Source: Pseudomonas saliphila (GTDB lineage Bacteria > Pseudomonadota > Gammaproteobacteria > Pseudomonadales > Pseudomonadaceae). From it: a DNA stretch of 64,000 nucleotides. A model generated the notes under the pieces. That model was not told where the DNA came from. It saw nothing but the letters and a program-made list of their open reading frames with translations, and did not search any database. Within the stretch, counting starts at the first letter, position 1. The number at the start of each line of letters is the position of its first letter. Below are positions 39,461-47,722 of the stretch, piece after piece. The translations under genes were made by a program, and so were the position numbers. The stretch lies in assembly GCF_008638345.1 (NCBI RefSeq), contig NZ_VTVA01000003.1, positions 95,007-159,006 of the forward strand. Reading direction: 5' to 3'.

Positions 39461-40405
39461 ATGGGTACCGTAGCGACAGTGACAATGAATCCATCCATCG
39501 ACCTTTTCGCGGAGACCAGGAAGCTCGTGGCCAATGGCAAGAGTCGCTGTCACAACCTGGTCCATGAACCCGGTGGCGGCGGCATCAATGTCGCCCGCAA
39601 CCTGCACCGCTTTGGCGTCGACGTGGTGGCGATTCTCACCACGGGCGGCCTGCAAGGGGAGAGGCTCAAGCGGATCCTGGAGCGTGAGACGTTCGACATT
39701 CATTGCGTCGACATTGCAGATGAGACCCGCGAATGCATTGCCCTCACAGAAAAGGCCAGTGACAAGCTCTTTCATCTGGTTTTCCCGGGTCCTGAACTCA
39801 AGGAGTCCGAATGGCGGCAGTGCCTCGAAACCTTCGAAGCACTGCAACCGACGCCAGACTATCTGGTGCTCAGCGGCAGTCTACCAGGCGGAGTGCCGAC
39901 GGATTTTTACGGGAACCTGGCGCACTCGGCCGCCGACCGGGGCGCCAGAGTGATACTGGACACCTCTGGCAAGGCGCTTTCTCCCTCATGGGGGAAAGGG
40001 GTCTATCTCACCAAACTCAACTTCGAAGAATTTGCCGATCTGGGATATTCAGGTCCCGAAGACCGCTCTAGCATACTGGCGGCTATGGAACAAATGGTTA
40101 AACAGGGCTTTACCGACAATCTGATTGTTACTTTGGATGCTGACGGCGCCCTGCTCGTCTCCGACACCGGCGAGAAGCTGCATGCGCGCCCTCCCGAGAC
40201 GCGAGTGGTCAGTCACGTGGGTGCCGGAGACAGCTTCGTTTCGGTTCTGGTCCATCAGCTTGAGCATGGCAAGACGGTGGCCGAGGCATTCCGTTACGGC
40301 GTGGCAGCAGCAGCCGTCAAGGTCAGCACCCCGGGAAATCAGCTCATGGACCTCGAAAAAGTCGAATCCATCGCCGCCGAGGTGACGATTCGCGAGCATG
40401 AATAG
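39461..40405 (+). CDS. pfkB: 6-phosphofructokinase II (PfkB family)
   Basis: 314 residues. The ribokinase-type kinase shows an N-terminal TMNPSIDL, EPGGGGINVARNL (phosphosugar site) and the GAGDSFVSVL catalytic/anion hole near the C-terminus. Segments GKSRC...EPGGGGINVAR and FPGPELKESEW line up best with E. coli PFK-2 rather than FruK. It would phosphorylate fructose 6-phosphate to the bisphosphate. Most pseudomonads lack this step, so it is significant here with fbaB in the same block. GGAG lies nine bases upstream. Confidence 0.88.
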   Translation: MGTVATVTMNPSIDLFAETRKLVANGKSRCHNLVHEPGGGGINVARNLHRFGVDVVAILTTGGLQGERLKRILERETFDIHCVDIADETRECIALTEKASDKLFHLVFPGPELKESEWRQCLETFEALQPTPDYLVLSGSLPGGVPTDFYGNLAHSAADRGARVILDTSGKALSPSWGKGVYLTKLNFEEFADLGYSGPEDRSSILAAMEQMVKQGFTDNLIVTLDADGALLVSDTGEKLHARPPETRVVSHVGAGDSFVSVLVHQLEHGKTVAEAFRYGVAAAAVKVSTPGNQLMDLEKVESIAAEVTIREHE

Positions 40406-40424
40406 TCAGGGCTTTCCAGCACGT

Positions 40425-41435
40425 TTATTGCTTAAGCGTGACCACATTGACCGGATTGCCCGCCACGAACCGGCGAATGTTTTCCACCGTGGCATCAAAA
40501 ATACGCTGCACGGCTTCCCTCGTGTTGAACGCACTGTGGGGGGTGACTACTACGTTTTTCATCCGCACCAACACTTCGTTCGCCAGCAGCGAGGAAAGAT
40601 CCTCGGTCTCTTCGTAGACCGACCGGAGTAACTCCGCCTCTTCGCGCACCACCGGCTCATAGGGCAGGACATCCAGTCCGGCAGCCGCCACTTTCTGCTC
40701 CGCCAGTGCTCTCGCCAGGGCTTTTATATCAACCACGTCGCCCCGGGCCGTATTGATAAGGACCACCCCATGTTTCATTTTCGCAAACGCCTCCCCATCA
40801 ATAAGATGGTGGGTCTGCGGATTGGAAGGCACATGAAGGGTTATGACATCGGCATCGCGCAACAGGTGGTCCATATCCACATAGTTAAAGCTGAGCTCAT
40901 GTGCAGCCCCTTCATCCGGCTCGATATCACATGCCAGCACCGGCATGCCAAACCCCTGGGCAATGCGGATGGTTGCCATGCCGATATTGCCGGTGCCCAC
41001 CACACCCAGCGTTTTTCCTCGCAGGTCGAAGCCCTGCAGGCCACGCGGTGAGAAGCCGCCCCTACGGGTCCGCTCCACCGCTTCCTCCAGCCGGTGGCTA
41101 ATCATTAGCAGCAGGCCGAACACGTGCTCTGCTACGGTGTTTCCGCCGTAGTCGGGACAATTACATACCGTGATCCCCCGCCGTTCACATTCCTCAATAT
41201 CGACATGGTCGAAGCCCGTGGATCTGCAGCTGATCAATTTGAGGCCTGGCATGCTATCCAGCACCTGCCGGTCCACTTTCGAATAGATGAAAATGGAAAT
41301 GGCTTCGGCGGACGCGTATTCCCCTGCGTTACCGGCCCGCAGCGGGTCTTCGCTGTAGCGCACGACGTGCTCTGGCTGCAACGTATCGAAGGCATCCCGT
41401 TCCCACTTTTCCATGTCAAAAAACACAATGTTCAC
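40425..41435 (-). CDS. ldhA: D-lactate dehydrogenase (D-2-hydroxyacid dehydrogenase family)
   Basis: 336 residues. The NAD site GVVGTGNIG and the catalytic set are clear: Arg in LINTARGDVVD, Glu in GLDVLPYEP, and His in TPHSAFNT. The pattern and length fit fermentative D-lactate dehydrogenase, reducing pyruvate to D-lactate and recycling NADH. Its ATG overlaps the stop of ppsA by 4 bases (ATGA), so PEP synthase and lactate dehydrogenase are translationally coupled. It converges on pfkB, 19 bases apart. Confidence 0.9.
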   Translation of the reverse strand: MNIVFFDMEKWERDAFDTLQPEHVVRYSEDPLRAGNAGEYASAEAISIFIYSKVDRQVLDSMPGLKLISCRSTGFDHVDIEECERRGITVCNCPDYGGNTVAEHVFGLLLMISHRLEEAVERTRRGGFSPRGLQGFDLRGKTLGVVGTGNIGMATIRIAQGFGMPVLACDIEPDEGAAHELSFNYVDMDHLLRDADVITLHVPSNPQTHHLIDGEAFAKMKHGVVLINTARGDVVDIKALARALAEQKVAAAGLDVLPYEPVVREEAELLRSVYEETEDLSSLLANEVLVRMKNVVVTPHSAFNTREAVQRIFDATVENIRRFVAGNPVNVVTLKQ

Positions 41436-43828
41436 CGGGGCTTGTCCTCGCGCCAGATTTCCAGGATATCAAGCACACTGTCTGGATTGAGGGAAATGGA
41501 ATCGATACCGCTATCCACCAGAAACTGGGCGAAATCCGGGTAATCGCTGGGCGCCTGACCGCAGATACCTACCTTGCATCCGCTCTGGTGAGCCTTGTCG
41601 ATCACTTGCACAATCGCCCTCTTGACCGCCTCGTCCCGTTCATCGAACAGCTCGCTGAGCACCTCTGAATCCCGGTCCACTCCCAGCACCAACTGGGTCA
41701 GGTCATTGCTGCCAATGGAGAAACCATCGAACCGCTCGGCAAACTGCTCCGCGAGGAACACATTGGAGGGTATCTCGCACATCATATACAGCTGCAGGCC
41801 GTTCTCGCCGCGACGGAGCCCGTGCTCGGCCATCACCTCGATGACCCGGTCCGCCTCCCGCGGGCTGCGAACGAAGGGAAGCATGACCACGATATTATCC
41901 AGGCCGATCTCTTCACGGGCCTTCTTCACCGCGCGGCACTCCAGGGCGAAACCGTCCTTGTAGCGGTCGCTGTAATATCGGGAAGCGCCGCGGAATCCCA
42001 GCATGGGATTTTCCTCCCGGGGCTCGAACTGTTTGCCGCCGATGAGCTTGGCATACTCGTTGGTCTTGAAGTCGCTCATGCGGACGATCACCGCATCCGG
42101 ATACTGGGAAGCGGCAATCATGGCGATCCCCCGGCTGAGGTGTTCGACGAAGTACTCGGTTTTATCCTCGTAACCGGCAGTGAGTTCCTCAATGCGCTTT
42201 TGCGCCTTCTTGTCTTGCACCTGATCAAACCGCGCCAGGGCCAAGGGGTGGATCTTGATCACGTTACTGATAATGAACTCCATGCGGGCCAGGCCGACAC
42301 CCTGAACCGGCAGGCGCCACCAGCGGAAAGCGGCATCCGGCGCAGCCAGGTTAATCATCAGTTGCACCGGCGCCTCGGGAAGATTCTCGATATCGATATC
42401 CCGCTCCTCGAAGTCGAGGATTCCCGCGTAGATCCGACCTTCGCTGCCTTCCGCGCATGACACCGTGACTTCCTGGCCGTCCTTCAGCACCGCTGTCCCG
42501 GAGCCTGTACCCACGATGGCGGGAACGCCGAGTTCTCGGCTGACAATCGCGGCGTGGCTGGTTCGACCTCCGTGATCGGTGATGATGGCTGTGGCCCGTT
42601 TCATGATCGGCCCCCAGTCCGGGTCTGTCCGCTCGGTGACCAGCACGTCGCCATCCTCGAAGCGATCTATTTCCTGGGGGCTTTTGAGAATCCTCACCCG
42701 ACCGGCCGCTATGGACTCGCCAATGGCCACGCCGCGGGCCAGCACCTCGCCGGTTTCTTCCAGCCGGTAGCTCTTGAACGCGCCGGATTGCTTCTGCGAG
42801 TGAACGGTTTCGGGGCGGGCCTGGACACAATAGAGCTCGCCGGAGTCACTGTCCTTGGCCCACTCCATATCCATCGGCGTGCCGTAATGCTTTTCGATGG
42901 TCACGGCCCAACGGGCAAGGGTAAGGACATCATCGTCATCGAGCACCATGGCTTCACGCTCAGCCCTTGTGGTGTCCACCGTTTTGGTGGGCTTCGGTCC
43001 CCGGGCCGCGTAGATCATCTTTTCCTTCTTACTGCCGCATTTCCTGGCCAGGATCGGCACCAGGTGCGTGTTCTCAAGCCCCGGTTTGAACACCCGGTAC
43101 TCATCCGGGTCCACGGTGCCCTGCACCACCGTTTCGCCAAGCCCCCAGGTGGCATTGATGACCACCACATCGGGAAAACCGGTATCCGTGTCCAAGGAGA
43201 ACATCACGCCAGCGCAGGCCTTGTCCGAGCTCACCATTTTCTGTACGCCCACGGACAGCGCGACGTCCAGGTGATCGAAGCCACGATGCTCCCGGTAGTT
43301 GAGGGCACGGTCAGTAAATAATGAGGCATAGCATTTCCGGCAGGCGTCGATCAGGTCGTCGCCGCCGCGGATATTGAGGTAGGTTTCCTGCTGGCCGGCA
43401 AAACTCGCCTCGGGTAGATCCTCCGCCGTAGCGCTGCTGCGTACCGCCACGGGTAGATCCTTCCTGGCATTGCGCGCGGCGAGTTCCTCATAGGCGTTGC
43501 GAATGGCCTGCTCAATATCGTCCGGAAAGCTGCCTTGCAGGAATGCCTCGCGGATTTCCTTGCCTACCTGTTTGAGCGATTTTTCTTCACGAACAAGCGC
43601 TTCGGTCAGCGTGCGGATCCTGTCCTTCAGCTCATTGTGTTCGAGATAGGCGCGGTAGGCATCCGCCGTGGTGGCGAACCCTCCGGGCACCCGCACACCG
43701 CCCTCTCGTAAATTGGCGATCATCTCGCCCAGCGAGGCATTTTTACCTCCGACGCTGGAGACATCGTTGTTGCCCAGGTCCTCAAACCAGCGAATATGCG
43801 TTGTTTTCGACATAGTCAGGCCAGACAT
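41432..43828 (-). CDS. ppsA: Phosphoenolpyruvate synthase
   Basis: About 798 residues. N-terminal ATP-grasp domain begins near GGKNASLGEMIANL; the central swivelling domain has GGRTSHAAIVSREL with the phospho-histidine; the C-terminal barrel has NPMLGFRGASRYYS and GICGQAPSDYPDFAQ. It interconverts pyruvate and PEP using ATP. Two tandem ATGs 15 bases apart arise from a short duplication; the upstream one has AAGGA at 10 bases, the downstream gives 793 residues like E. coli PpsA. Coupled to the D-lactate dehydrogenase gene downstream. Confidence 0.95.
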   Translation of the reverse strand: MSGLTMSKTTHIRWFEDLGNNDVSSVGGKNASLGEMIANLREGGVRVPGGFATTADAYRAYLEHNELKDRIRTLTEALVREEKSLKQVGKEIREAFLQGSFPDDIEQAIRNAYEELAARNARKDLPVAVRSSATAEDLPEASFAGQQETYLNIRGGDDLIDACRKCYASLFTDRALNYREHRGFDHLDVALSVGVQKMVSSDKACAGVMFSLDTDTGFPDVVVINATWGLGETVVQGTVDPDEYRVFKPGLENTHLVPILARKCGSKKEKMIYAARGPKPTKTVDTTRAEREAMVLDDDDVLTLARWAVTIEKHYGTPMDMEWAKDSDSGELYCVQARPETVHSQKQSGAFKSYRLEETGEVLARGVAIGESIAAGRVRILKSPQEIDRFEDGDVLVTERTDPDWGPIMKRATAIITDHGGRTSHAAIVSRELGVPAIVGTGSGTAVLKDGQEVTVSCAEGSEGRIYAGILDFEERDIDIENLPEAPVQLMINLAAPDAAFRWWRLPVQGVGLARMEFIISNVIKIHPLALARFDQVQDKKAQKRIEELTAGYEDKTEYFVEHLSRGIAMIAASQYPDAVIVRMSDFKTNEYAKLIGGKQFEPREENPMLGFRGASRYYSDRYKDGFALECRAVKKAREEIGLDNIVVMLPFVRSPREADRVIEVMAEHGLRRGENGLQLYMMCEIPSNVFLAEQFAERFDGFSIGSNDLTQLVLGVDRDSEVLSELFDERDEAVKRAIVQVIDKAHQSGCKVGICGQAPSDYPDFAQFLVDSGIDSISLNPDSVLDILEIWREDKPR

Positions 43829-43839
43829 AGTCAGGCCAT
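43811..43839. repeat. Tandem 15-bp duplication over the ppsA start
   Basis: CATAGTCAGGCCAGA is followed at once by CATAGTCAGGCCA. Each copy supplies an in-frame ATG on the minus strand, so the gene has two possible starts with MSGLT and MSKTT. Confidence 0.7.
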
Positions 43840-44244
43840 CCTTTGCATCAGATGCGCGCAGCACCGGGGCGAGGTGGCGATGCGAAATGCTTGCCGGCCT
43901 ATGTGGCCAAACCCGTGGCTGCCAATCTTCATAAAAAGGGTCTCCGTTGCTGTCCAGGTGACGTTTGCTGGCCTTCTTGAAAGCGTAGTTCAAGAATGTC
44001 CGGCCTAAAGACCATCCGTAACTTTTCCGGATCAGCTGATGGCGGGGGCTGCTACGTCACCGGCCACCAGCGGTTTTTATTTCGCCGCACGTTGACTAGA
44101 GTTTCAAGGTCGGCTCAGCCATTCAGCCACCCGCCCCTTTCGGTTCTATCGAGCGGTGGTATCAGAATTCCCACGCGGTTGCGGACGACGAGGCGCGGCA
44201 ATAGCCGCGGACCGGTCTATCGATCATCCAGCTGGAGCTCACCC
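43829..44244. other. Divergent control region between ppsA and the prs-like gene
   Basis: 416 bases carry both promoters. An 8-bp inverted repeat (43974-43996) is the only clear symmetrical site. No Anr box with 14-base spacing was found. Short frames on either strand look fortuitous. Confidence 0.5.
43974..43996. promoter_or_regulatory. Operator-like inverted repeat
   Basis: TTCTTGAA and TTCAAGAA are separated by seven bases. The site lies in the ppsA/prs-like divergent region. It differs in spacing from the Anr box (14 bases), so another regulator is likely if it is functional. Confidence 0.45.
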
Positions 44245-45225
44245 ATGAAGCGCGACGACGGACTAGCTCTCTTTTGCCTGAACAGCGGCCATCACTTCGC
44301 TTCGCAGGTGGCGACCCATCTTGGCGTCCCCCTGAGCGCGCACGAGGAGCGGGATTTCGAAGACGGGGAGCACAAGACTCGCCCGCTGGAAACAGTGCGC
44401 AACCGCGATGTGTTTGTGGTTCAGTCGCTCCACAGTAGCGATGGCTTAAGCAGCAACGACAAGCTGGTGCGCCTGCTGTTTCTACTGGCCGGCCTGCGGG
44501 ACAATGGCGCGGCGCGGATCACCGCCGTTGTGCCTTACCTGTGCTACTCGCGCAAGGACCGACGAACCAAGTCCCGCGACCCCGTCAACAGCCGCTACAT
44601 CGCCCAGCTCTTCGAGGCCGTGTCTATCGACGCAATGGTGACGGTGGATGTGCACAACCGCGCCGCCTTCGAGAACGCCTTTCGTTGCCCGACATTGCAT
44701 TTGAGCGCGAGGGACGCGTTCATCGACTACCTCCTCCCCGATCTTCAGGACAAGCCAGTCACGGTAGCGTCCCCGGATGTGGGTGGTGTCAAGCGCGCAG
44801 AACTGTTCCGCGAAGCCTTGGAGAGTCGGCTGGAACGCCCGGTCGGCAGCGCCTTTATGGAGAAGCATCGCAGCCGCGGCGAATTAAGCGGCTCAGCCGT
44901 TGTGGGGGACATAGGCAACCGTACTGTGCTGATCCTGGATGACCTGATTGCCGGAGGAGGCACCATGCAACGGGCCGCGCAGGCGTTCAAGACACAGGGT
45001 GCCGAGGCGGTCATCGCCCTCGCCACCCACGGGGTTTTCTCTCAGGAGGCGAATGACAAACTGGCTTCGCCGGTACTGTCTCGGGTGATCCTTGGCAATA
45101 CCATCGCCCCGACACTGGCGGCAGCAGCGATGAAGAAGATCGAGCTGGTCAATATCACTGCCGGTATCGCCGACACTATTGCCGCACTGCACACCGGACG
45201 AGACGTGTCGGATCTGGAGTCCTGA
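44245..45225 (+). CDS. Ribose-phosphate pyrophosphokinase-like protein
   Basis: 326 residues from the ATG at 44245 (GGAG seven bases upstream). PRPP synthetase family: EERDFEDGEHKTRPLETVRN, the loop YLCYSRKDRRTKSRDPVNSRYIAQLFEA, and the PRPP loop LILDDLIAGGGTM. The loop differs from the VDDMIDTGGT form of housekeeping Prs, so this is a divergent paralogue, perhaps with another substrate or regulation. Such copies occur beside PEP synthase and stress genes in other proteobacteria. It is divergent from ppsA. Confidence 0.85.
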   Translation: MKRDDGLALFCLNSGHHFASQVATHLGVPLSAHEERDFEDGEHKTRPLETVRNRDVFVVQSLHSSDGLSSNDKLVRLLFLLAGLRDNGAARITAVVPYLCYSRKDRRTKSRDPVNSRYIAQLFEAVSIDAMVTVDVHNRAAFENAFRCPTLHLSARDAFIDYLLPDLQDKPVTVASPDVGGVKRAELFREALESRLERPVGSAFMEKHRSRGELSGSAVVGDIGNRTVLILDDLIAGGGTMQRAAQAFKTQGAEAVIALATHGVFSQEANDKLASPVLSRVILGNTIAPTLAAAAMKKIELVNITAGIADTIAALHTGRDVSDLES

Positions 45226-45240
45226 GCTCAGGCTTGGTCG

Positions 45241-45284
45241 GCCCTGACCCTTCAGCCAGCAAAACGTTCGCCATGGGTCAGGGC
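45241..45284. terminator. Inverted repeat between convergent genes
   Basis: GCCCTGACCC and GGGTCAGGGC (10 bp, 24-base gap) span the end of the COG2187-type gene (stop 45252) and the space before the prs-like stop. It may serve both genes; no T-run is present. Confidence 0.4.
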
Positions 45285-46274
45285 TATGCTCAGGTAATCC
45301 AAGGCCTTTTGCCGCCAGGGACCGCGGCTCTCCTGGTAATCGTCGTCCAGGTGCCAGATGGCAAGCCTGGCCCGTTCTGAGGCTCGGTAGGCTTTGTAGA
45401 ATGCTATCAGGGACGCTGGCGGCTCATCTCCGGTAATGGTCCGATAGACCTCGAACAGGATAGTGCCCACGCGCTGCTCCCCGAGCTTTTCGCATTCCAT
45501 CGCCAAAAAGGACAACTCATCCGCCGGATCCCGTATCCGCAGATCACGGCTGAACTCGAGACAATCGATCACTACGGGTGGCTCTGTCAGGCAAACGTGT
45601 TCTGGACGCAAATCACCATGGGCCTCCACCAGCCGGCCGGCCGCCGCGCGACGCCCGACAAGTACTGCATTGTCTTCCAGGAAACTCCTTTGCTGATCAC
45701 AGGCTGTTTTGACCCGATCCCCGGGAAGGGAATAGTCGATCAACTGCCGGTAGTTTTCGCTGATGCCGCCCCGCAAGCGCTGCAGATACTGCTCCTCCGT
45801 GAGCGGTATGGGTGTCGCAGCGAGATAAAAACGGGCAAGCAAATCGGCAACAACCGTGACGCGTCGGTAATCGAGGGCCGCGAGCTTGATCTGGGTGTCG
45901 AGCATCGCCTCCGCGGGCAGACGCCGCATGACCACCAGCCAGTCGACGGGTACGCCCTTCCCGCCCAGCACCAGCCCGCCGCCTGCGACGACGCTCAGCG
46001 GCTCCACACCAATATAGGTATCGCCACCCAGTCGGCGGTTAAGACGCAGCTCCTCGACACAGTTTTTATAGCGGCCATCCACGCTGGTGAAATCGAACAG
46101 CGGTTGCGCCACCGGCTTTTTGAGCTTGTACACCTGTGGGCCGACGAGAAAGACCCAGGACATGTGTGTTTCGAGTACCTCCACCCTATCGGCCTCAACC
46201 GGATAGGAAGCAGCCGCTGACAGGAAGGCTACTTTTTCCTGGATGTCGGGTAAGCGCGGCGTCTCGATCATCAT
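45252..46274 (-). CDS. Aminoglycoside phosphotransferase-like protein (COG2187)
   Basis: 340 residues of a kinase-like fold. HGDLRPEHVCLTEPPVVIDCLEFSRDLR has the HGD...D catalytic and metal-binding pattern of the APH superfamily, and the early YKLKKPV segment resembles the COG2187 group. In many bacteria this domain is fused to a P-loop ATPase; here it stands alone. The substrate is unknown. It begins 18 bases after the fbaB gene and is probably co-transcribed with it. Confidence 0.78.
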   Translation of the reverse strand: MMIETPRLPDIQEKVAFLSAAASYPVEADRVEVLETHMSWVFLVGPQVYKLKKPVAQPLFDFTSVDGRYKNCVEELRLNRRLGGDTYIGVEPLSVVAGGGLVLGGKGVPVDWLVVMRRLPAEAMLDTQIKLAALDYRRVTVVADLLARFYLAATPIPLTEEQYLQRLRGGISENYRQLIDYSLPGDRVKTACDQQRSFLEDNAVLVGRRAAAGRLVEAHGDLRPEHVCLTEPPVVIDCLEFSRDLRIRDPADELSFLAMECEKLGEQRVGTILFEVYRTITGDEPPASLIAFYKAYRASERARLAIWHLDDDYQESRGPWRQKALDYLSIALTHGERFAG

Positions 46275-46292
46275 GACCCGCGGCCCAGCCGG

Positions 46293-47345
46293 TCAGGCCA
46301 CCGTCACAGACGCGGAACGGTAGACATCCTGAATTGCGTGCAGTAGCTCTACCCCTTCATTCATCGGCTTCTGGAAGGCCTTGCGCCCTGTGATCAGTCC
46401 CATGCCGCCCGCGCGTTTATTGATCACGGCGGTCCGTACGGCCTGATGCAGGTCATCACTGCCCGCCGACGCGCCGCCCGAGTTGATCAGCCCGATGCGG
46501 CCCATATAGCAGTTCGCCACTTGATAACGGACAAGCTCAATCGGGTGATCGATGGCCAGCTCCGAGTACACGCGGTCATGGGTCTTGCCGAAATCAAGCG
46601 CGGTAAAGCCCCCGTTCAGCGTCGCCTGTTTTTGCTTGACGATATCGGCGCCGATGGTCACGGCCAGATGATTGGCCTGCCCGGTCAAGTCCGCTGCCGT
46701 GTGGTAATCCGCTCCATCCTGCTTGAATGCCGGATTGCGCAGATAGGCCCAGAGCACGGTGACCAGGCCCAGCTCGTGGGCGCGAGCAAACGCATGCGAG
46801 ACCTCTTCGATCTGCCGGCGAGACTCAGGTGAGCCAAAATAGATCGTTGCGCCAACCGCCACGGCGCCGAGCTCAAACCCCTGCTCGACCGTGGTGAACA
46901 GCGTCTGGTCATATTCATTCGGATAGGTCAGCAGCTCGTTGTGATTAAGCTTTACCAGAAACGGAATCCTGTGCGCATAACGGCGGCTGACCGATGCCAG
47001 CACACCGTAGGTCGAGGCAATGGCATTGCAGCCACCCTCAATTGCCAATTCCACGAGGTTCGCCGGATCGAAATACAGCGGGTTCGGTGCGAACGATGCG
47101 CCAGCAGAATGTTCCACGCCTTGATCGACCGGCAGAATCGACACGTAGCCGGTCCCCCCCAGGCGGCCATGTTCCAGGATCGTCTGCAGGTTGCGCAGCA
47201 CCGCATTGGAGCGATCACTGTCGGCCAGCACCCGCGAGACGTAATCAGGCCCAGGCAAATACAAATGCTTGCGATCGATACCGCGGCACTCATAACCCAG
47301 CAGTGAATCGGCTTCGTCGCCGAGGATGCGTTCGATGTCGCTCAT
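46293..47345 (-). CDS. fbaB: Class I fructose-bisphosphate aldolase (FbaB/DhnA type)
   Basis: 350 residues of the archaeal/FbaB-type aldolase, not the metal-dependent class II enzyme. Typical pieces are [38 protein letters not shown], and the Schiff-base region near ADIVKQKQA. It splits fructose 1,6-bisphosphate into triose phosphates, or runs in reverse for gluconeogenesis. With pfkB it links hexose phosphate to glyceraldehyde 3-phosphate. The COG2187-type kinase gene follows. Confidence 0.92.
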   Translation of the reverse strand: MSDIERILGDEADSLLGYECRGIDRKHLYLPGPDYVSRVLADSDRSNAVLRNLQTILEHGRLGGTGYVSILPVDQGVEHSAGASFAPNPLYFDPANLVELAIEGGCNAIASTYGVLASVSRRYAHRIPFLVKLNHNELLTYPNEYDQTLFTTVEQGFELGAVAVGATIYFGSPESRRQIEEVSHAFARAHELGLVTVLWAYLRNPAFKQDGADYHTAADLTGQANHLAVTIGADIVKQKQATLNGGFTALDFGKTHDRVYSELAIDHPIELVRYQVANCYMGRIGLINSGGASAGSDDLHQAVRTAVINKRAGGMGLITGRKAFQKPMNEGVELLHAIQDVYRSASVTVA

Positions 47346-47722
47346 CAGTCACCTCGATTGCAGTTCGCGTGCGCGGCTTTCTGGACGTATCGGAGATCTG
47401 CAAAGGATAGACGCCGACAGGGGCTCTTTCCAACATAGGTCCAATCAGTGTAAACGGTGCAATCGTCCTTTAGCGCGGGTCCCTTCAATTGTCATTCCGT
47501 GGCATCCCCGACTCGAGCAGATTGATCATGTCAAAAAAACTCATGCACAAAGCTGCGCGAACCCATACAACCCTTACGTGTCCATTATCAAGACCCGGCA
47601 TTATTCACCAGGGCCAAGCTGCAGCTCTGGAGGAAGCTTAGTCAATGGATCTCAGCCCTCGTCGAGCGCAGCCCAAGGTCCTATTCGTCATTGCCAGCGG
47701 CCATTGATCGAGGATCTATCCT
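47346..47722. other. Divergent control region between fbaB and the P-type ATPase
   Basis: 377 bases with no convincing gene. A near-symmetrical TTGATCATGTCAA at 47522-47534 has a three-base spacer and so does not fit an Anr box. No other clear signal was found. Confidence 0.5.

Noticed and set aside
44023-44244. Extension of the prs-like gene to an earlier start near 43996
   Set aside because: The extra codons lack similarity to PRPP synthetases, and the ATG at 44245 has a ribosome-binding site at a suitable distance.
47522-47534. TTGATCATGTCAA as an Anr box for the P-type ATPase
   Set aside because: The half-sites are separated by three bases rather than the four needed for an FNR-type site.
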